From: an uncultured Elusimicrobia bacterium
Lineage (GTDB): Bacteria > Elusimicrobiota > Endomicrobiia > Endomicrobiales > Endomicrobiaceae
Length of the DNA: 49,245 nucleotides
Assembly: GCA_947168325.1 (NCBI GenBank)
Contig: CAMVLN010000002.1
Location: forward strand, 1-49,245
Direction: 5' to 3'
Shown: positions 27,526 through 36,953 of the stretch, piece by piece
Position numbering within the stretch: position 1 is the first letter of the stretch
Layout: the number at the start of each line of letters is the position of its first letter
Translations under genes and position numbers: made by a program
The notes under the pieces: model-generated
What the model was told of the DNA's origin: nothing
What the model saw: only the letters and a program-made list of their open reading frames with translations
Database searches by the model: none

Positions 27526-28896
27526 CTATTTAAGCAAAATATATTTTTTTATAAGCTCTATCATTTCATCTTTTGTCAATGGGTTTCTTCTGTCACCCTT
27601 AAATAATTCGTCAATATATTCTTTTATCTTCAAAACACCAGGATGAGTTTTATCAATTTTATTTTTGCTATCTTTAAAGTTTGGATGTTGTGTGTTTATC
27701 CAATAAGCAATTCCAGCAAGACCAGCCCTATCAGTAATAGAAACTTCTGGGGGTCTATTTAATATTGAATCAGTATCAAAAACATTATAAATTTCTTGTT
27801 CTTTTAACAAGCCATCTGCATGAATACCTGCCCTTGTAGAATTAAAGTGTGCACCAACAAAAGGTTGCATATTAGGAACTTCATATTTTAGCTCTTTTTT
27901 AAAATAATCTGCAATTTCTGTAATTGCTGACAAGTCCATACCATTATGGCTACCTCTGAAAGCAATATACTCTATTGCAAGTGCTTCTATTGGAGTATTT
28001 CCAGTTCTTTCTCCTATACCTAACAATGTAGCATTTATTCCAGAACAACCATAAAGCCATGCAAAAGTAGAATTTGTTAATGCTCTATAAAAATCATTAT
28101 GTCCATGCCATTCCAACCATTCTGAAGGAACTCCTGCATGATGTGTTAGTCCATACATAATACCATTAACATTTCTTGGTAAAGATACACCAGGATATGC
28201 AACACCAAAACCTAATGTATCACATGCTCTTATTTTTACCGGCATTTTTGCTTCTTTTGAAAGTTTCATCAACTCTTTTGCAAAAGGTATAACAAAACCA
28301 TAAAAATCTGCTCTTGTAATATCTTCAAAATGACATCTAGGAATTATACCATCCTCCAAGGCACTCTTGACTATATCAAGATACATATCAAGTGCTTCTC
28401 TTCTCGTTTTTTTAAGTTTTAAAAATATGTGATAATCTGAACAAGATGTTAAAATGCCTGTTTCCTTTATACCCATCTCTTTAACTAATTTAAAATCGTT
28501 TTTATTTGCTCTAATCCAAGAAGTTATCTTAGGAAACTCATATCCTTTTTCTTGACATTTTCTAACAGCTTTTTTATCTTTATCGGAATATAAGAAAAAT
28601 TCTGTTTGTCTTATCATCCCGTTAGGCCCGCCAAGTTTATGCATTAAATCAAATAAATGAGATATCTGTTCAACTGTAAAAGGTGGAAAAGCTTGTTGTC
28701 CATCTCTGAATGTTGTATCTGTCATCCAAATATTTTCAGGGGGATTCATTGGAACAACAGTATTATTAAAAGCAATTTTTGGAATATCTGTGTAAGGGAA
28801 TGTTTCCCTTAGTAAGTTTGGCTCTTTAACATCTTGAAGTTCAAATTTATATTCTTCAGGTTCAAGAGTTTTTTTTATTTTATTGTAAACTAACAT
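27526..28896 (-). CDS. Re-citrate synthase-like enzyme (DRE-TIM / isopropylmalate synthase family)
   Basis: A Claisen-type acyltransferase of the 2-isopropylmalate/homocitrate synthase superfamily, 456 residues. The metal and catalytic motif is 'DTTFRDGQQA', the second metal motif is 'WHGHNDF', and 'GIGERTGNTPIEA' completes the signature. The long N-terminus before the motif, the FRDGQQ spelling and the absence of a LeuA C-terminal regulatory domain fit the group containing the anaerobic Re-citrate synthase. Homocitrate synthase remains possible. No leucine, lysine or nif genes are nearby, while gdhA lies about 18 kb away, fitting a route from citrate to glutamate. ATG 28896 is preferred because GGAGG lies 9 bases upstream. 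Confidence 0.7.
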   Translation of the reverse strand: MLVYNKIKKTLEPEEYKFELQDVKEPNLLRETFPYTDIPKIAFNNTVVPMNPPENIWMTDTTFRDGQQAFPPFTVEQISHLFDLMHKLGGPNGMIRQTEFFLYSDKDKKAVRKCQEKGYEFPKITSWIRANKNDFKLVKEMGIKETGILTSCSDYHIFLKLKKTRREALDMYLDIVKSALEDGIIPRCHFEDITRADFYGFVIPFAKELMKLSKEAKMPVKIRACDTLGFGVAYPGVSLPRNVNGIMYGLTHHAGVPSEWLEWHGHNDFYRALTNSTFAWLYGCSGINATLLGIGERTGNTPIEALAIEYIAFRGSHNGMDLSAITEIADYFKKELKYEVPNMQPFVGAHFNSTRAGIHADGLLKEQEIYNVFDTDSILNRPPEVSITDRAGLAGIAYWINTQHPNFKDSKNKIDKTHPGVLKIKEYIDELFKGDRRNPLTKDEMIELIKKYILLK

Positions 28897-28946
28897 TAAC
28901 AAAAACCTCCAAGCATGACAATATCCAGCATTATATTAAAAATTTG

Positions 28947-29585
28947 CTATATTTCAAAATTGTTGTGGTTACATAAATATTTTATGGGGCATAAAAAACA
29001 TTTAGGTCTTCTTGCTATACAAACTCTTCTACCTAATGTTTGAATAACGAAAGAAATATTATGCCAAAATTTTTTAGGGACAATGTTCATTAAATCTTTT
29101 TCAATTTTTTTTGGATCCGAATTTTGTGATAAACCGATAAGGTTAGTTAATCTTATAACATGGGTATCTACAGCTATGCCAACATATATTCCATAACCAC
29201 TACCTAAAACAATATTTGCTGTTTTTCTTGCAACCCCTTTAAGAGTAAGTAATTCGCCCATTGTTTTAGGCACTATACCATTGAATTTATCTAATATGAT
29301 ATTTGCAGTAGTTATAATATTTTTTGCTTTATTCCTATAAAAACCTGTAGATTTTATATCTTTTTCAAATTCTTCTAAGTTTGCCTTTGCATAATCTTTG
29401 ATAGTTTTATACTTTTTAAATAATGTTGAAGTTACAATATTTACTCTTTTATCTGTACATTGTGCAGAAAGAATTGTGGCAACTAAAAGTTCAAACACAT
29501 TTGAAAAATTTAATGCAATATCTACATTTCCGTACTCTTTCTCAAGGATTTTTATGATTTTATCAATTTTTTCTTTTTTTATCAT
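28947..29585 (-). CDS. nth: Endonuclease III (DNA glycosylase/AP lyase)
   Basis: Repairs oxidised pyrimidines. The 212-residue protein has 'LLVATILSAQCTDKRVN', the helix-hairpin-helix segment 'LTLKGVARKTANIVL' with catalytic K121, catalytic D140 in 'AVDTHV', and the 4Fe-4S loop C189-x6-C196-x2-C199-x5-C205. The ATG at 29585 matches the family N-terminus better than the upstream TTG used in the ORF track. It is transcribed toward the citrate-synthase-like gene. Confidence 0.95.
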   Translation of the reverse strand: MIKKEKIDKIIKILEKEYGNVDIALNFSNVFELLVATILSAQCTDKRVNIVTSTLFKKYKTIKDYAKANLEEFEKDIKSTGFYRNKAKNIITTANIILDKFNGIVPKTMGELLTLKGVARKTANIVLGSGYGIYVGIAVDTHVIRLTNLIGLSQNSDPKKIEKDLMNIVPKKFWHNISFVIQTLGRRVCIARRPKCFLCPIKYLCNHNNFEI

Positions 29586-29786
29586 AAGGCTAGTATAATA
29601 AATAACAAACAATAAGTTTAGAAATAGATATTTACTAAATATTCATCCGATAATGATTGGAAAATTAAGAAACACAATATCTAGTACTTCCACATCAAAA
29701 TATTATTACTGTTTTTTCACAAAATTTTCAAAACAAGTAACAGCAGATACTTTAACATTAAGCTACTCTTCAATAATCAAAAAAAA

Positions 29787-29868
29787 TGCTGGGGACGGGA
29801 CTTGAACCCGTACCCTGTTAAGGACACGCACCTCAAACGTGCGCGTATGCCGATTCCGCCACCCCAGC
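29787..29868 (-). tRNA. tRNA-Leu (anticodon GAG)
   Basis: The minus strand folds as a class II tRNA: acceptor GCTGGGG/CCCCAGC with discriminator A, D-arm 'GCGGAATCGGCATACGC', anticodon arm CACGT-TTGAGGT-GCGTG giving GAG, a long variable arm, and T-arm with GGTTCAAGTCC. No CCA is encoded; bases beyond the discriminator are TTTTTT-like. It lies 10 bases downstream of secG, the same neighbour as leuU in E. coli. Confidence 0.95.
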
Positions 29869-29878
29869 AAAATACATT

Positions 29879-30187
29879 TTACTTGTTATTTTGTTGAGTA
29901 GTGTTTGCTATAGGTATTTTTGCTATTTGATCAACAACGGACTTCATACTTATTCTAGAAGACACCAATGTTAATGTCAAAGAGGTTACCATAAAAACAA
30001 CAGCACAAGCAACAGTAAGCTTTTTTATGAAAGCCATTCCACTAGGAGCACTAAACAATTGGTCAGATCCCCCACCACCAAAAATACCTGCCATTCCACC
30101 GCTCTTACCTGCTTGAAGAAGAACGATGACAATCAGTGCTACACAAACGATAAAATGTAATGTTATAACCATATAATAAAATATCAT
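29879..30187 (-). CDS. secG: Protein translocase subunit SecG
   Basis: Small auxiliary subunit of the SecYEG channel. The 102-residue protein has two transmembrane segments (~5-24 and ~53-73) separated by the hallmark 'VLLQAGKSGGMAGIFGGGGS' cytoplasmic loop. The start is uncertain: the ATG at 30187 has GGAG only 2 bases upstream, while an in-frame ATG five codons later would give a still complete first segment. The tRNA-Leu gene follows directly and may be co-transcribed. Confidence 0.92.
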   Translation of the reverse strand: MIFYYMVITLHFIVCVALIVIVLLQAGKSGGMAGIFGGGGSDQLFSAPSGMAFIKKLTVACAVVFMVTSLTLTLVSSRISMKSVVDQIAKIPIANTTQQNNK

Positions 30188-30841
30188 AACTCCATAATTC
30201 TATAAAAAAATTTTATTTTTTACAACATTGATAATGTCAAAATATATATTGCCGTTTTTTATAAAATAACAGAACGAACAGAACGGAGGGGGAAAAAAGA
30301 ATTAGAAAATTTAGTAATTGTTATGCAAAAATTTATCTTTTGTACATATTAAACCGCTACAAATTTTTCCTTTTAATGTTAAAGAAATTCAAGCTGATTA
30401 AGTTAAAGAGTTTGTTTATGGATGATTTTGAATAATTTTGCTAAGATAATAATATTAAATTAGTAATCCTACATCATAAAAAGAAAAGCCTAAAATTAAT
30501 AATAATGTTTGAGGGGGCAATAGAAACTATTTGAGAGGCTATTATTTACCATTAAAAACTAATATTTCTTATTTAAGACTATTTACAAAACAAATTTAAA
30601 ATCATTATAAATTTATCAAACTTCATAGAAATCTTAAATTTAGTAATAGATTATTTTTCTCCTATGGATTTTTTTATCTATCAAAAAATAGCAAATGCAA
30701 CATCTCATAAATTTCATTACAATATATACCTAATAATTATAAAAACTGAGTTTGTGTTTGTTCAAAAACACTTATTGCACACTAATGTGTTTTTATATAT
30801 AATTTCACCGGTTATAATAAGTATAATTTAATGGGATATTT
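30188..30841. other. Divergent intergenic region between secG and comM, possibly with decayed coding remnants
   Basis: About 650 bases, stops in all frames, no RNA gene recognised. At 30375-30450 one plus frame reads 'NVKEIQAD' stop 'VKEFVYG', which has the look of a degraded protein, perhaps a transposase, but it is too short to assign. Two TATAAT hexamers (30813-30818, 30822-30827) lie just before comM, and GGGATATT supplies its ribosome binding site. The rest is featureless. Confidence 0.45.
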
Positions 30842-32365
30842 ATGATTTCTTTTTCACATTCTGCAACAGTTTTTGGAATAGATGCTTGTCTTATAGATGT
30901 AGAAGTTGATATTTCATCAGGACTTCCTATGTTTTCTATTGTTGGGTTGCCTGATGTTTCAGTGAAAGAATCTAGAGATAGGGTTATTTCTGCTATAAAA
31001 AATTCTGGTTTTGATTTTCCTACAAAGAAAATTACAGTAAATCTTGCTCCTGCCGATATAAAAAAAGAAGGAGGAATATTTGATTTATCAATAGCTCTAG
31101 GAATACTTGCTTCTAGTGGAGCATTAGAAAAAGAATCTTTACAAAATATGTGTGTATTAGGGGAGTTATCTCTTGATGGGAAAATTAGACCGGTAAAAGG
31201 AATTTTACCTATAGTACTAAGTTTACATAAGTTTGGAATTACTCAGGTAATAGTTCCAGAAAAAAATAAAAATGAGGCTTGTGTAGCAAAAGATATTAAT
31301 ATATATCCTTTTACAAATTTGCAAGATGTAATAAAATTTTTAAAAAAAGAAATTAAAGTTGACACTTTTAAACAAAAAGATTTTTTTACAAACAATTCAA
31401 TGCTAAAAACTTCTATAGATTTTTCAGATATTAAGGGACAGTTTTTTGCTAAAAGAGCAACAGAAGTAGCTTGTGCTGGAGGGCACAATATGATTATGAT
31501 TGGTCCTCCGGGTTCAGGAAAAACAATGATTGCTAAAAGAATACCAACATTATTGCCACCGATGAATTTTGAAGAATCGGTAGAAACCACAAAGATATGG
31601 TCTGTATCAGGTCTTATCAAAGCAGGAGAAAGTTTAATTACTAATCGACCTTTTAGAAGTCCACATCATACTACATCATCTGTAGCTTTAATTGGTGGGG
31701 GCTCTTATCCTAAACCCGGTGAAGTTAGTTTAGCTCACAATGGAGTTCTTTTTCTTGATGAACTAACAGAGTTTAAAAGAGATGTTTTGGAAGTATTAAG
31801 ACAACCTTTAGAAGATAAAGTTGTAACAATATCAAGAGCAAAACATACTTTAACTTTTCCTGCTTCATTTATGTTGATAGCTTCAATGAATCCTTGTCCT
31901 TGTGGCAATTATGGTAGTGATAAGGAATGCCTTTGTAATCCTTATCAAATAAAAAAATATAGAGCTAAAATTTCTGGACCTTTAATGGATAGAATAGACA
32001 TTCAAATAGAAGTTTCTGCTTTAAAAATAGATGAATTTACATCAAATAGTAATGTTGCTGTAGAAACTTCTAAACAAATAAAAGAAAGAGTAATTAAAGC
32101 TAGGAATATTCAGTATAAAAGATTTGAAGGTAGAAATATTTATTGTAATGCACAGATGGGACCAAAAGAAATAAAAAAATATTGTACACTAGAAGATAAA
32201 GCTAAAGTAATGTTACATACAGCCATAGAAAAATTAGGGTTTTCTGCAAGAGCTTATGATAGAATATTAAAAGTTGCAAGAACTATTGCAGATTTAAATA
32301 GTAGTTGTGAAATAAATGCTAAACATATAGCTGAAGCTATTAAATATAGAAATTTAGATAAATAA
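30842..32365 (+). CDS. comM: YifB/ComM family AAA+ protein (Mg-chelatase-like)
   Basis: ComM is a hexameric helicase that promotes branch migration during natural transformation in Gram-negative bacteria. The 507-residue protein has an N-terminal Lon-substrate-like domain (~1-170: 'FSIVGLPDVSVKESRDRV'), Walker A 'GPPGSGKT', 'HNGVLFLDELTEF' as Walker B, 'RSPHHTTSSVALIGGG', a zinc-like 'CPCGNYG' cluster, and the C-terminal 'SARAYDRILKVARTIADL' helix bundle. Full length. One base separates it from mrdA. The functional link to DNA uptake is from the family only; no competence genes are visible. Confidence 0.92.
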   Translation: MISFSHSATVFGIDACLIDVEVDISSGLPMFSIVGLPDVSVKESRDRVISAIKNSGFDFPTKKITVNLAPADIKKEGGIFDLSIALGILASSGALEKESLQNMCVLGELSLDGKIRPVKGILPIVLSLHKFGITQVIVPEKNKNEACVAKDINIYPFTNLQDVIKFLKKEIKVDTFKQKDFFTNNSMLKTSIDFSDIKGQFFAKRATEVACAGGHNMIMIGPPGSGKTMIAKRIPTLLPPMNFEESVETTKIWSVSGLIKAGESLITNRPFRSPHHTTSSVALIGGGSYPKPGEVSLAHNGVLFLDELTEFKRDVLEVLRQPLEDKVVTISRAKHTLTFPASFMLIASMNPCPCGNYGSDKECLCNPYQIKKYRAKISGPLMDRIDIQIEVSALKIDEFTSNSNVAVETSKQIKERVIKARNIQYKRFEGRNIYCNAQMGPKEIKKYCTLEDKAKVMLHTAIEKLGFSARAYDRILKVARTIADLNSSCEINAKHIAEAIKYRNLDK

Positions 32366-32366
32366 A

Positions 32367-34184
32367 ATGTCATGGAACAATAGTGATAAATATGAATATG
32401 AATGTTTTTTAGAAAAATATAAAAATATAATGCTAATTTTTGTATTTTTTTTCATAGTATTATCTGTGAGATTATTTTATTTACAAATAATAAAAGGTAG
32501 TTATTATAGAAACATTTCTGACATTCAAAGGCTTAATAGAACTTATGAAAAGGCTTTTAGAGGATTTATTTATGATACAAACGAACAGATAATTGTTAAT
32601 AATAGCACAAATTATGTTGCATTATTTTATCCGTTTGAACAACAATATGAACCTACAAAAGAAAGCATAAAAAAATTAAATGATATCTTAAAAAGAGATA
32701 TCTCTCATTCTATTGAAAAAAGTTGGAGATATGGCAGAGTAGTAAAACTTGCAGAAAACTTAACAATAGAAGAAGTTTTTAAAATACAAGAAAATAGACT
32801 TTTTTTACCTGGAATACATATAGTTAGAGATCCTAAAAGAATCTGTTATAATTCAATAGAGAATGCACATATTATAGGGTATGTAAATGAACTTAAATTT
32901 GAAGAAATAGAAAATATTGAAGACACAGATCTGAAAGTTGGTGACATTATTGGCAGATGCGGAATAGAACAATACTATGATAAATATCTAAGGGGTAAAA
33001 CAGGAGGTTTTTATTTTGAAGTAAATGCTAGAGGTAGGCATAACAAAACTTTTACTTACGAACAACCTGTAATGGGAAATCATTTATATTTAACAGTAGA
33101 TTCTAAACTACAAACTGTGGCTTATGAAGCCTTAAAAAATTCTTCTTCAGGAAAGGGGGCAGCTGTTGCAATAGATGTTAGGACTGGTGCAATAAAATGT
33201 TTTGTATCTTGTCCAAGTTATGATTTAAATAAAATTTCCTCACCAAAAAATTATAGAACATATTTAAAAGATAAAAATTTGCCATTTTTTAATAGATGTA
33301 TTCAAGCTTTGTATCCACCGGGATCAATATTTAAAATAATTACTTTTATTGCTGCACTTGAATATTTAAACTATAATCCTTATATAATACAATATTGTAC
33401 AGGATACTTTGAACTTGGGGATAGAGTTTACTCATGCTCATTAAGAACTGGGCATAAAAAAATAAACCTTATTTCTGCTATGGCTTATTCTTGTAATACC
33501 TATTTTTATACATTAGGATTAGAACTTGGGGTTAGAGTTATTGTTGAATATGCAAAAATGTTTAGATTAGGAGAAAAAACTGGAATAGATATTGCTTCAG
33601 AAAAAAAAGGATTTATTCCTACACCTGAATGGAAAAAATCAAAAATGAAAATGGCATGGTTAAAAGGAGATACTGCAATTCTAGCTATAGGGCAAGGTGC
33701 CTTGTGGGTGACTCCTTTACAAATGGCAAATTTAATGGTAACCATAGCAAATAGAGGAAGATCTTATAAACCGTATCTTGTTGAAAAAATAGTAGATTCC
33801 AACACAAAAGAAATAATATTTCAGCATCAATCAATAGAAAATGCAAGAATAGAACTTGATGAATACACTTGGCAACAGTTACATAAATCTTTAGAAGCTG
33901 CTGTTGATTATGGTTCAGCAAAAAGAACAAAATTTAAAAATATTAAAGTTGCTGCAAAAACAGGAACAGCAGAAAATCCACATGGCAAAGATCATGCTTG
34001 GGTAGTAGCTTATGCTCCTAGCGATAATCCCAAACTTGCACTTGCAGTTATAGTAGAAAATGGTGGATTTGGTGGCAAAGTTTCTGTCCCAGTAGCAAGA
34101 AAAATTTTTAAACAATATTTTAATATTGTTGATGAGCCAGAAGATATAGAGTTGATTCAAGAGGGAAAAAATGTCAAAAATTAA
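32367..34184 (+). CDS. mrdA: Penicillin-binding protein 2 (elongation transpeptidase)
   Basis: Class B PBP that crosslinks peptidoglycan during side-wall growth, partner of RodA. 605 residues: a single N-terminal transmembrane segment (~24-44), a dimerisation domain with 'RGFIYDTN', and the transpeptidase domain with S320-x2-K323 ('PPGSIFK'), S375-C-N377, and K531-T-G533 ('AKTGTAENPHG'). All catalytic residues are present. It overlaps rodA by 14 bases, the standard mrdA-mrdB pairing. The mreBCD genes that often precede it are not in the window. Confidence 0.95.
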   Translation: MSWNNSDKYEYECFLEKYKNIMLIFVFFFIVLSVRLFYLQIIKGSYYRNISDIQRLNRTYEKAFRGFIYDTNEQIIVNNSTNYVALFYPFEQQYEPTKESIKKLNDILKRDISHSIEKSWRYGRVVKLAENLTIEEVFKIQENRLFLPGIHIVRDPKRICYNSIENAHIIGYVNELKFEEIENIEDTDLKVGDIIGRCGIEQYYDKYLRGKTGGFYFEVNARGRHNKTFTYEQPVMGNHLYLTVDSKLQTVAYEALKNSSSGKGAAVAIDVRTGAIKCFVSCPSYDLNKISSPKNYRTYLKDKNLPFFNRCIQALYPPGSIFKIITFIAALEYLNYNPYIIQYCTGYFELGDRVYSCSLRTGHKKINLISAMAYSCNTYFYTLGLELGVRVIVEYAKMFRLGEKTGIDIASEKKGFIPTPEWKKSKMKMAWLKGDTAILAIGQGALWVTPLQMANLMVTIANRGRSYKPYLVEKIVDSNTKEIIFQHQSIENARIELDEYTWQQLHKSLEAAVDYGSAKRTKFKNIKVAAKTGTAENPHGKDHAWVVAYAPSDNPKLALAVIVENGGFGGKVSVPVARKIFKQYFNIVDEPEDIELIQEGKNVKN

Positions 34185-35508
34185 ATCTATTTTTGTTAGA
34201 ATTATAGATAATATAGATTTAACTTTTGTAATATCATTAGCATATTTATTATTTATAGGATTTATTGCAATATATTCTGCAAGCTCAAATATTTCTGGTA
34301 ATAAGTATATAACTACACAGTTTGTTGCATTATTTATTGGTTTGATAGGTATGTTTTTACTTGTAAATTTTAATTATCAGTACTATAAATATATTGGAAA
34401 ATTTATATATTTATTTTCTTGTATATTATTAGTTTTGGTATTATTTTTTGGAACAGAACATAAAGGAACAAAAGGATGGTTTGATTTACCTTTTTTCTCT
34501 TTTCAACCAGTAGAAATAACTAAACTTATGTTGATTTTATCAATCGCTACCTTTATTGACAAGCATTGGAAAGAAGTAACAAAAATATCTGTGTTTATAA
34601 AAACATTGTGTTTTACTATAATTCATTTTCTCCTTATAATGTTACAACCTGACTTTTCATCAACATTATCTTATTTCCCTATAACACTTGTAATGTTGTA
34701 TGTTGCAGGAGCAAAGTTAACACATATTTTTAGTGTAATTTTGTATGGTTCAATTTCAGTGGTTATTCCCCTTCTTATAACTTTTTTTAAACTTCAACCT
34801 AACATTGTTCAAAGTAGTTCAATATTAAGTTTTTTTGTTAATGTCCCATCAAGCTTACAAAGTATAGCATTTATTTCCTGCTCTATAATTTTGATTATAG
34901 TGTTAATAAAATGGTTTTTATGTAAGATTAAAATTAATATTAGTTGGAGATATACTATAATATTTTTCTGTATTATTATTGCGGGGGCACTTTCTTCTGT
35001 AGTTGTAAACAAAACATTGAAAGAATATCAAAGGAAAAGATTAATAGTTTTTTTAAATCCAGTAATAGATTCTAGAGGAGCAGGCTATAATATTATACAA
35101 TCCAAAATAACTATTGGATCAGGAAAATTTTCTGGGAAAAAATTTTTTAAAGGACAACAAACACAGTTAGGTTTTTTGCCAGAACAAAGAACAGACTTTA
35201 TTTTTTCAGTAATAGGTGAAGAGGGTGGATACTTTATTGCACAACTTACACTATTGTTTTATTTTCTGTTTATCTGGAGAGCTTTAGTTGTTGCAAAACA
35301 AGCAAAAGATAGATTTGGTTCACTTGTTGCAATTGGTATAGCTACAATGTTTGCTTTTTATAGTGTGATTAATTTAGGAATGGTTATGGGGCTTATGCCT
35401 GTAACTGGACTTCCTCTGCTTTTGGTATCTTATGGTGGCTCAAGTATGATGTCATCAATATTTGCAGTAGGAATTTTAGTTTCAATACATATTAGAAGAT
35501 TTTATTAA
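34171..35508 (+). CDS. rodA: Rod-shape-determining glycosyltransferase RodA
   Basis: SEDS-family peptidoglycan polymerase. The 445-residue integral membrane protein has about ten or more hydrophobic segments and the SEDS signatures 'KGTKGWFDLPFFSFQPVEITKLML' (short form 'GWFDLPFFSFQP.E'), 'QLGFLPEQRTDFIFSVIGEE' and 'LPLLLVSYGGSSM'. It is longer than the ~370-residue E. coli protein owing to an inserted hydrophobic region around residues 205-265. Co-translated with mrdA; together with RodZ it forms the elongasome. Confidence 0.94.
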   Translation: MSKIKSIFVRIIDNIDLTFVISLAYLLFIGFIAIYSASSNISGNKYITTQFVALFIGLIGMFLLVNFNYQYYKYIGKFIYLFSCILLVLVLFFGTEHKGTKGWFDLPFFSFQPVEITKLMLILSIATFIDKHWKEVTKISVFIKTLCFTIIHFLLIMLQPDFSSTLSYFPITLVMLYVAGAKLTHIFSVILYGSISVVIPLLITFFKLQPNIVQSSSILSFFVNVPSSLQSIAFISCSIILIIVLIKWFLCKIKINISWRYTIIFFCIIIAGALSSVVVNKTLKEYQRKRLIVFLNPVIDSRGAGYNIIQSKITIGSGKFSGKKFFKGQQTQLGFLPEQRTDFIFSVIGEEGGYFIAQLTLLFYFLFIWRALVVAKQAKDRFGSLVAIGIATMFAFYSVINLGMVMGLMPVTGLPLLLVSYGGSSMMSSIFAVGILVSIHIRRFY

Positions 35509-35611
35509 AAAAGAACTATAAAATTTATTAATTATTATATGCAAAATAAAGTGGATAAGAATAACCTGCTGAAATTAAATATTTTTAGCAAACATAATTT
35601 TAATTTTGTAA

Positions 35612-36934
35612 ATGAATAACAAAATATCTTTGATTGGTAAAGCAATACAAAAAAAATTTTCTCTTTTTGGTATAAATAAAAGTAGAGAAATAACTAGACT
35701 TGTGTTTGAAATTTCTAAAAGAGATAGCATAGATTTTATAAGTGTAATAAATTCTATACAAGAAACTAAATATGAAAAAGTAAAAAATTTTCTTTTAGAA
35801 AAAAGGTATCCTAAAAGTTATGCTATATCTAAAAAAAATAATTTCTATTTGCCGGATTTAGATATAGATGATAATAATAAAGCAAATTTAAATTTATCAA
35901 AATTTAACCCTAAAAATGTTTATTACACAAAAGAAGTTATAAATTCACATTTGTACAATAGAATAAAAATTTTTTATCCTAACTCAAATTTTGTTGAAAT
36001 AGAAAATTTAAAAAATTTTTTAAAAGAAAATAAATTTTCTATACAAAAATATAACAATAGAAAAGAAAATCTTTTTTTAATCAACGAAAAATATGATTTT
36101 TTTAAACCATGTCCATGTAGTAAAAATGTAAAAAGTTGTGCTTACTCGATATTAAACATCGGATACGGTTGTTTGTATGAATGTAGTTATTGTTTTTTGC
36201 AGGGATACCAAAATGTTGCAGGAATAATTTTGCCTTGCAATTTAGTAGATTTTTTAAGCATAGAAAAAATAAAACCTGTAAACAATAAAATGTTTTTTTT
36301 ACCTAGAGTTGGTAGCGGAGAATTTACAGATTCTTTAATTTTTGATGATATAACACTTTTTTCCTATGATATAGTAAAATTTTTTAAAGATAACAAAAAT
36401 ATTAGTTTTGAATTTAAAACTAAAAGTGTAAATATAGATAATTTATTAAAAATTGGTGGGCAAGAAAATATTGTAGTGTCATGGTCTATAAATACAAAAG
36501 AAATGATACAAGAAAACGAACATTGTACTCCACAGTTAGAAGAAAGATTAAAAGCTGCTCAAAAATGTGCAAAAGCAGGATACTCTGTTGGCTTTCATTT
36601 TGATCCGGTTATATTATATTCAAATTGGAAGCAAGGATATAAAAAAACAATAGAAGAGATATTTGATTTTATAGATATAAAATATATAAAATGGATAAGC
36701 ATAGGTTCATTAAGAATGGTATCTTCACTTAAAAAAATTATAGAAAATAGATTTGTAGATAACAAAATTTTAGATGAAGAGCTTCTGTTGTCTTATGATA
36801 ATAAACTAAGATATGAAGAGAATACTAGAGTAAAAATATATAAATATTTAGTTGAAGAGATAAAGAAAAAGAACAAGGATATAGTTGTATATTTGTGCAT
36901 GGAAAATTCTGGTATTTGGAATAAAATTTTTTAG
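35612..36934 (+). CDS. SPL-family radical SAM protein
   Basis: The 440-residue protein belongs to the spore photoproduct lyase-like radical SAM family. The cluster motif is C187-x3-C191-x2-C194 in 'YGCLYECSYCFLQGYQN'. Downstream, 'RVGSGEFTDSL' replaces the segment in B. subtilis SplB that carries the hydrogen-donor cysteine, so this is unlikely to be a true spore lesion repair enzyme. 'GYSVGFHFDPVI' is shared with the family. An extra cysteine group, 'CPCSKNVKSC', lies about 20 residues before the radical SAM motif. No sporulation genes are present. The ORF is preceded by about 100 bases of AT-rich sequence. Function unknown, possibly nucleic-acid related. Confidence 0.8.
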   Translation: MNNKISLIGKAIQKKFSLFGINKSREITRLVFEISKRDSIDFISVINSIQETKYEKVKNFLLEKRYPKSYAISKKNNFYLPDLDIDDNNKANLNLSKFNPKNVYYTKEVINSHLYNRIKIFYPNSNFVEIENLKNFLKENKFSIQKYNNRKENLFLINEKYDFFKPCPCSKNVKSCAYSILNIGYGCLYECSYCFLQGYQNVAGIILPCNLVDFLSIEKIKPVNNKMFFLPRVGSGEFTDSLIFDDITLFSYDIVKFFKDNKNISFEFKTKSVNIDNLLKIGGQENIVVSWSINTKEMIQENEHCTPQLEERLKAAQKCAKAGYSVGFHFDPVILYSNWKQGYKKTIEEIFDFIDIKYIKWISIGSLRMVSSLKKIIENRFVDNKILDEELLLSYDNKLRYEENTRVKIYKYLVEEIKKKNKDIVVYLCMENSGIWNKIF

Positions 36935-36953
36935 AATAGGGAGATATTTTGTT

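Noticed and set aside
35539-35619. 26-codon ORF ending over the start of the SPL-family gene
   Set aside because: No ribosome binding site and no peptide features; tiny ORFs of this size are frequent by chance here.
35612-36934. Genuine spore photoproduct lyase as sign of sporulation
   Set aside because: The donor cysteine region is missing and there are no sporulation genes; LolA indicates a Gram-negative envelope.
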